From: Porticoccus sp041395745
GTDB lineage: Bacteria > Pseudomonadota > Gammaproteobacteria > Pseudomonadales > Porticoccaceae
Direction of reading: 5' to 3'
Length of the DNA stretch: 64,000 nt
NCBI GenBank assembly: GCA_041395745.1
Contig: JAWKZV010000003.1
Coordinates: 496,001 to 560,000, forward strand
This document shows, piece after piece, positions 63,352-64,000 of this stretch; position 1 is the stretch's first letter, and every line of letters begins with the position of its first letter. A model generated the notes under the pieces. The model was not told where the DNA came from and did no database searches. It saw only the letters and a program-made list of their open reading frames with translations. Both the position numbers and the translations under genes were made by a program.

Positions 63352-63780
63352 TCAATCCTCCGCCAGCACACTGCGCACTGGCACATTTAGCTCGATATCA
63401 GGACAATCTTCAAAGTTCAGAATCAGGGTGTGCACGTCTCCATCGACGAGGGGCTCTTTCAGGCCAAACAGCATCAGGTGGTAACCACCCGGCTGGAGAC
63501 TAACCTGCTCACCAGCAGGAATGGGCAGGGCATCGACGGGACGCATGGACATGGTGCCACCGTGATGACTGTGGGCATGCACTTCCGCGCTGCCAGCGAT
63601 CGGAGTGATAGCGCCCACCAGATGGCAATCCCGATCCAGGCCATTGCGAAGGGTCATAAAGGCAGCGGTAACGGGCTGACCGGGCGGCAGACCTCTGATA
63701 TAGGCCGACTCAACCACAAACTCTCCCGCCATCACCGGCAGCGCCAACAACGCCGCCACTGCCATCAAAATCACTTTCAC
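63352..63780 (-). CDS. Periplasmic copper chaperone PCu(A)C
   Basis: 142 aa from GTG 63780 (VKVILMAVAALLALPVMAGE); GTG 63789 is also open. A signal peptide is cut after VMAG. Copper ligands follow the family pattern: HAHSHHGGTMSMRPV, then PGGYHLMLFGL (His-x-Met). It binds Cu(I) in the periplasm and delivers it to cytochrome c oxidase. A TATAGT hexamer lies about 35 nt upstream on the minus strand. Confidence 0.88.
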   Translation of the reverse strand: MKVILMAVAALLALPVMAGEFVVESAYIRGLPPGQPVTAAFMTLRNGLDRDCHLVGAITPIAGSAEVHAHSHHGGTMSMRPVDALPIPAGEQVSLQPGGYHLMLFGLKEPLVDGDVHTLILNFEDCPDIELNVPVRSVLAED

Positions 63781-63945
63781 TGCGCCCACATCCCCTTTTT
63801 AGTCATGCCGAGACTATAACATCGCACCCCGCACCGTAAAATGGCCGTCGCACCTACGCGCTGCTCTCCGTACAATAGTGAACCAACATCAGATCACCCC
63901 GGTCCAACCTGGTCACGGCAACCCCACGGAAAGACGGAAAGCCCT

Positions 63946-64000
63946 ATGCACCTTCGACTGTCCGGCATACTGCTGGCATGCCTGCTCTGTTTCAGCACCC
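63946..64000 (+). CDS. Start of a secreted or lipoprotein gene, cut by the window edge
   Basis: Only 18 codons: MHLRLSGILLACLLCFST, a hydrophobic signal-peptide-like start. A GGAAAG ribosome site precedes the ATG by 5 nt. Product unknown. Confidence 0.45.
   Translation, partial: MHLRLSGILLACLLCFST

Noticed and set aside
1..64000. CRISPR array, tRNA or rRNA genes
   Set aside because: No regularly spaced short repeats, CCA-ended cloverleaf candidates or rRNA-like blocks were seen by eye; a tRNAscan or Infernal run would settle it.

Overview
The window reads as chromosomal DNA of a GC-rich Gram-negative gammaproteobacterium. It is almost fully coding, with many 1-8 nt gene overlaps. Gene order resembles Pseudomonas in several places: tolC/nudF/DUF1249/cpdA/yqiA/parE; glnE-ilvE-waaF-waaC-waaG-waaP; HAD-rppH-ptsP; lgt-thyA-folA. 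A Vibrio-type TonB2 cluster and the overall composition suggest a marine member of the Pseudomonadales/Cellvibrionales (Microbulbifer-like is a guess from memory; no search was possible). No rRNA, tRNA, CRISPR array, prophage or intact insertion sequence was seen.

Layout. 1-8.0 kb: an edge-truncated AsmA-like gene, the parE-yqiA-cpdA-DUF1249-nudF block, divergent tolC, and convergent waaA. 8.0-10.4 kb: repeat copy 1, an FAD oxidoreductase and a frameshifted aldo/keto reductase. 10.4-32.2 kb: LPS core locus. It starts with hldE, a kinase-like gene and a broken GT2 gene, then has an unbroken minus-strand run from glnE and ilvE through waaF, waaC, waaG, waaP, wapP-like, wapQ-like, a tandem kinase, a carbamoyltransferase and four glycosyltransferase-type genes to an O-antigen ligase and a broken methyltransferase. 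32.3-39.3 kb: a PilB/GspE-type ATPase, a small DUF6316-like gene, argE, repeat copy 2, argA and ilvD. 39.4-44.5 kb: TPR, TonB, ExbD, ExbB, TtpC-like and DUF3450. 44.5-52.9 kb: folA, thyA, lgt, an NRDE gene, ptsP/rppH, HAD, rsuA, rsmC. 53-64 kb: PilZ and DUF1631, a lipoprotein with mrcB, a PfkB kinase, a PAS/GGDEF/EAL protein, DUF2333, PCu(A)C, and the start of a secreted protein.

How the genes work together. hldE makes ADP-heptose, waaA adds Kdo, waaC/waaF add heptoses, waaG starts the outer core, the kinases and carbamoyltransferase decorate inner-core heptose, and the variable glycosyltransferases and ligase finish and cap the molecule. argE/argA and ilvD/ilvE serve arginine and branched-chain amino acid synthesis. 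The TonB2 cluster energises outer-membrane uptake.

Most notable is a pair of 267-bp intergenic elements (8031-8297 and 35794-36060), about 73% identical. Their terminal inverted repeats differ between copies but stay complementary through compensating changes. Both also keep a 16-position internal stem and two smaller hairpins. The differences show no third-codon-position excess, so they look like a structured DNA/RNA repeat family rather than genes. A second theme is broken frames: three genes at 9.6-14.1 kb carry frameshifts or nonsense codons, and rppH reads straight into ptsP. Three of these four places fit a single lost base in a short homopolymer, so sequencing error must be separated from real decay.
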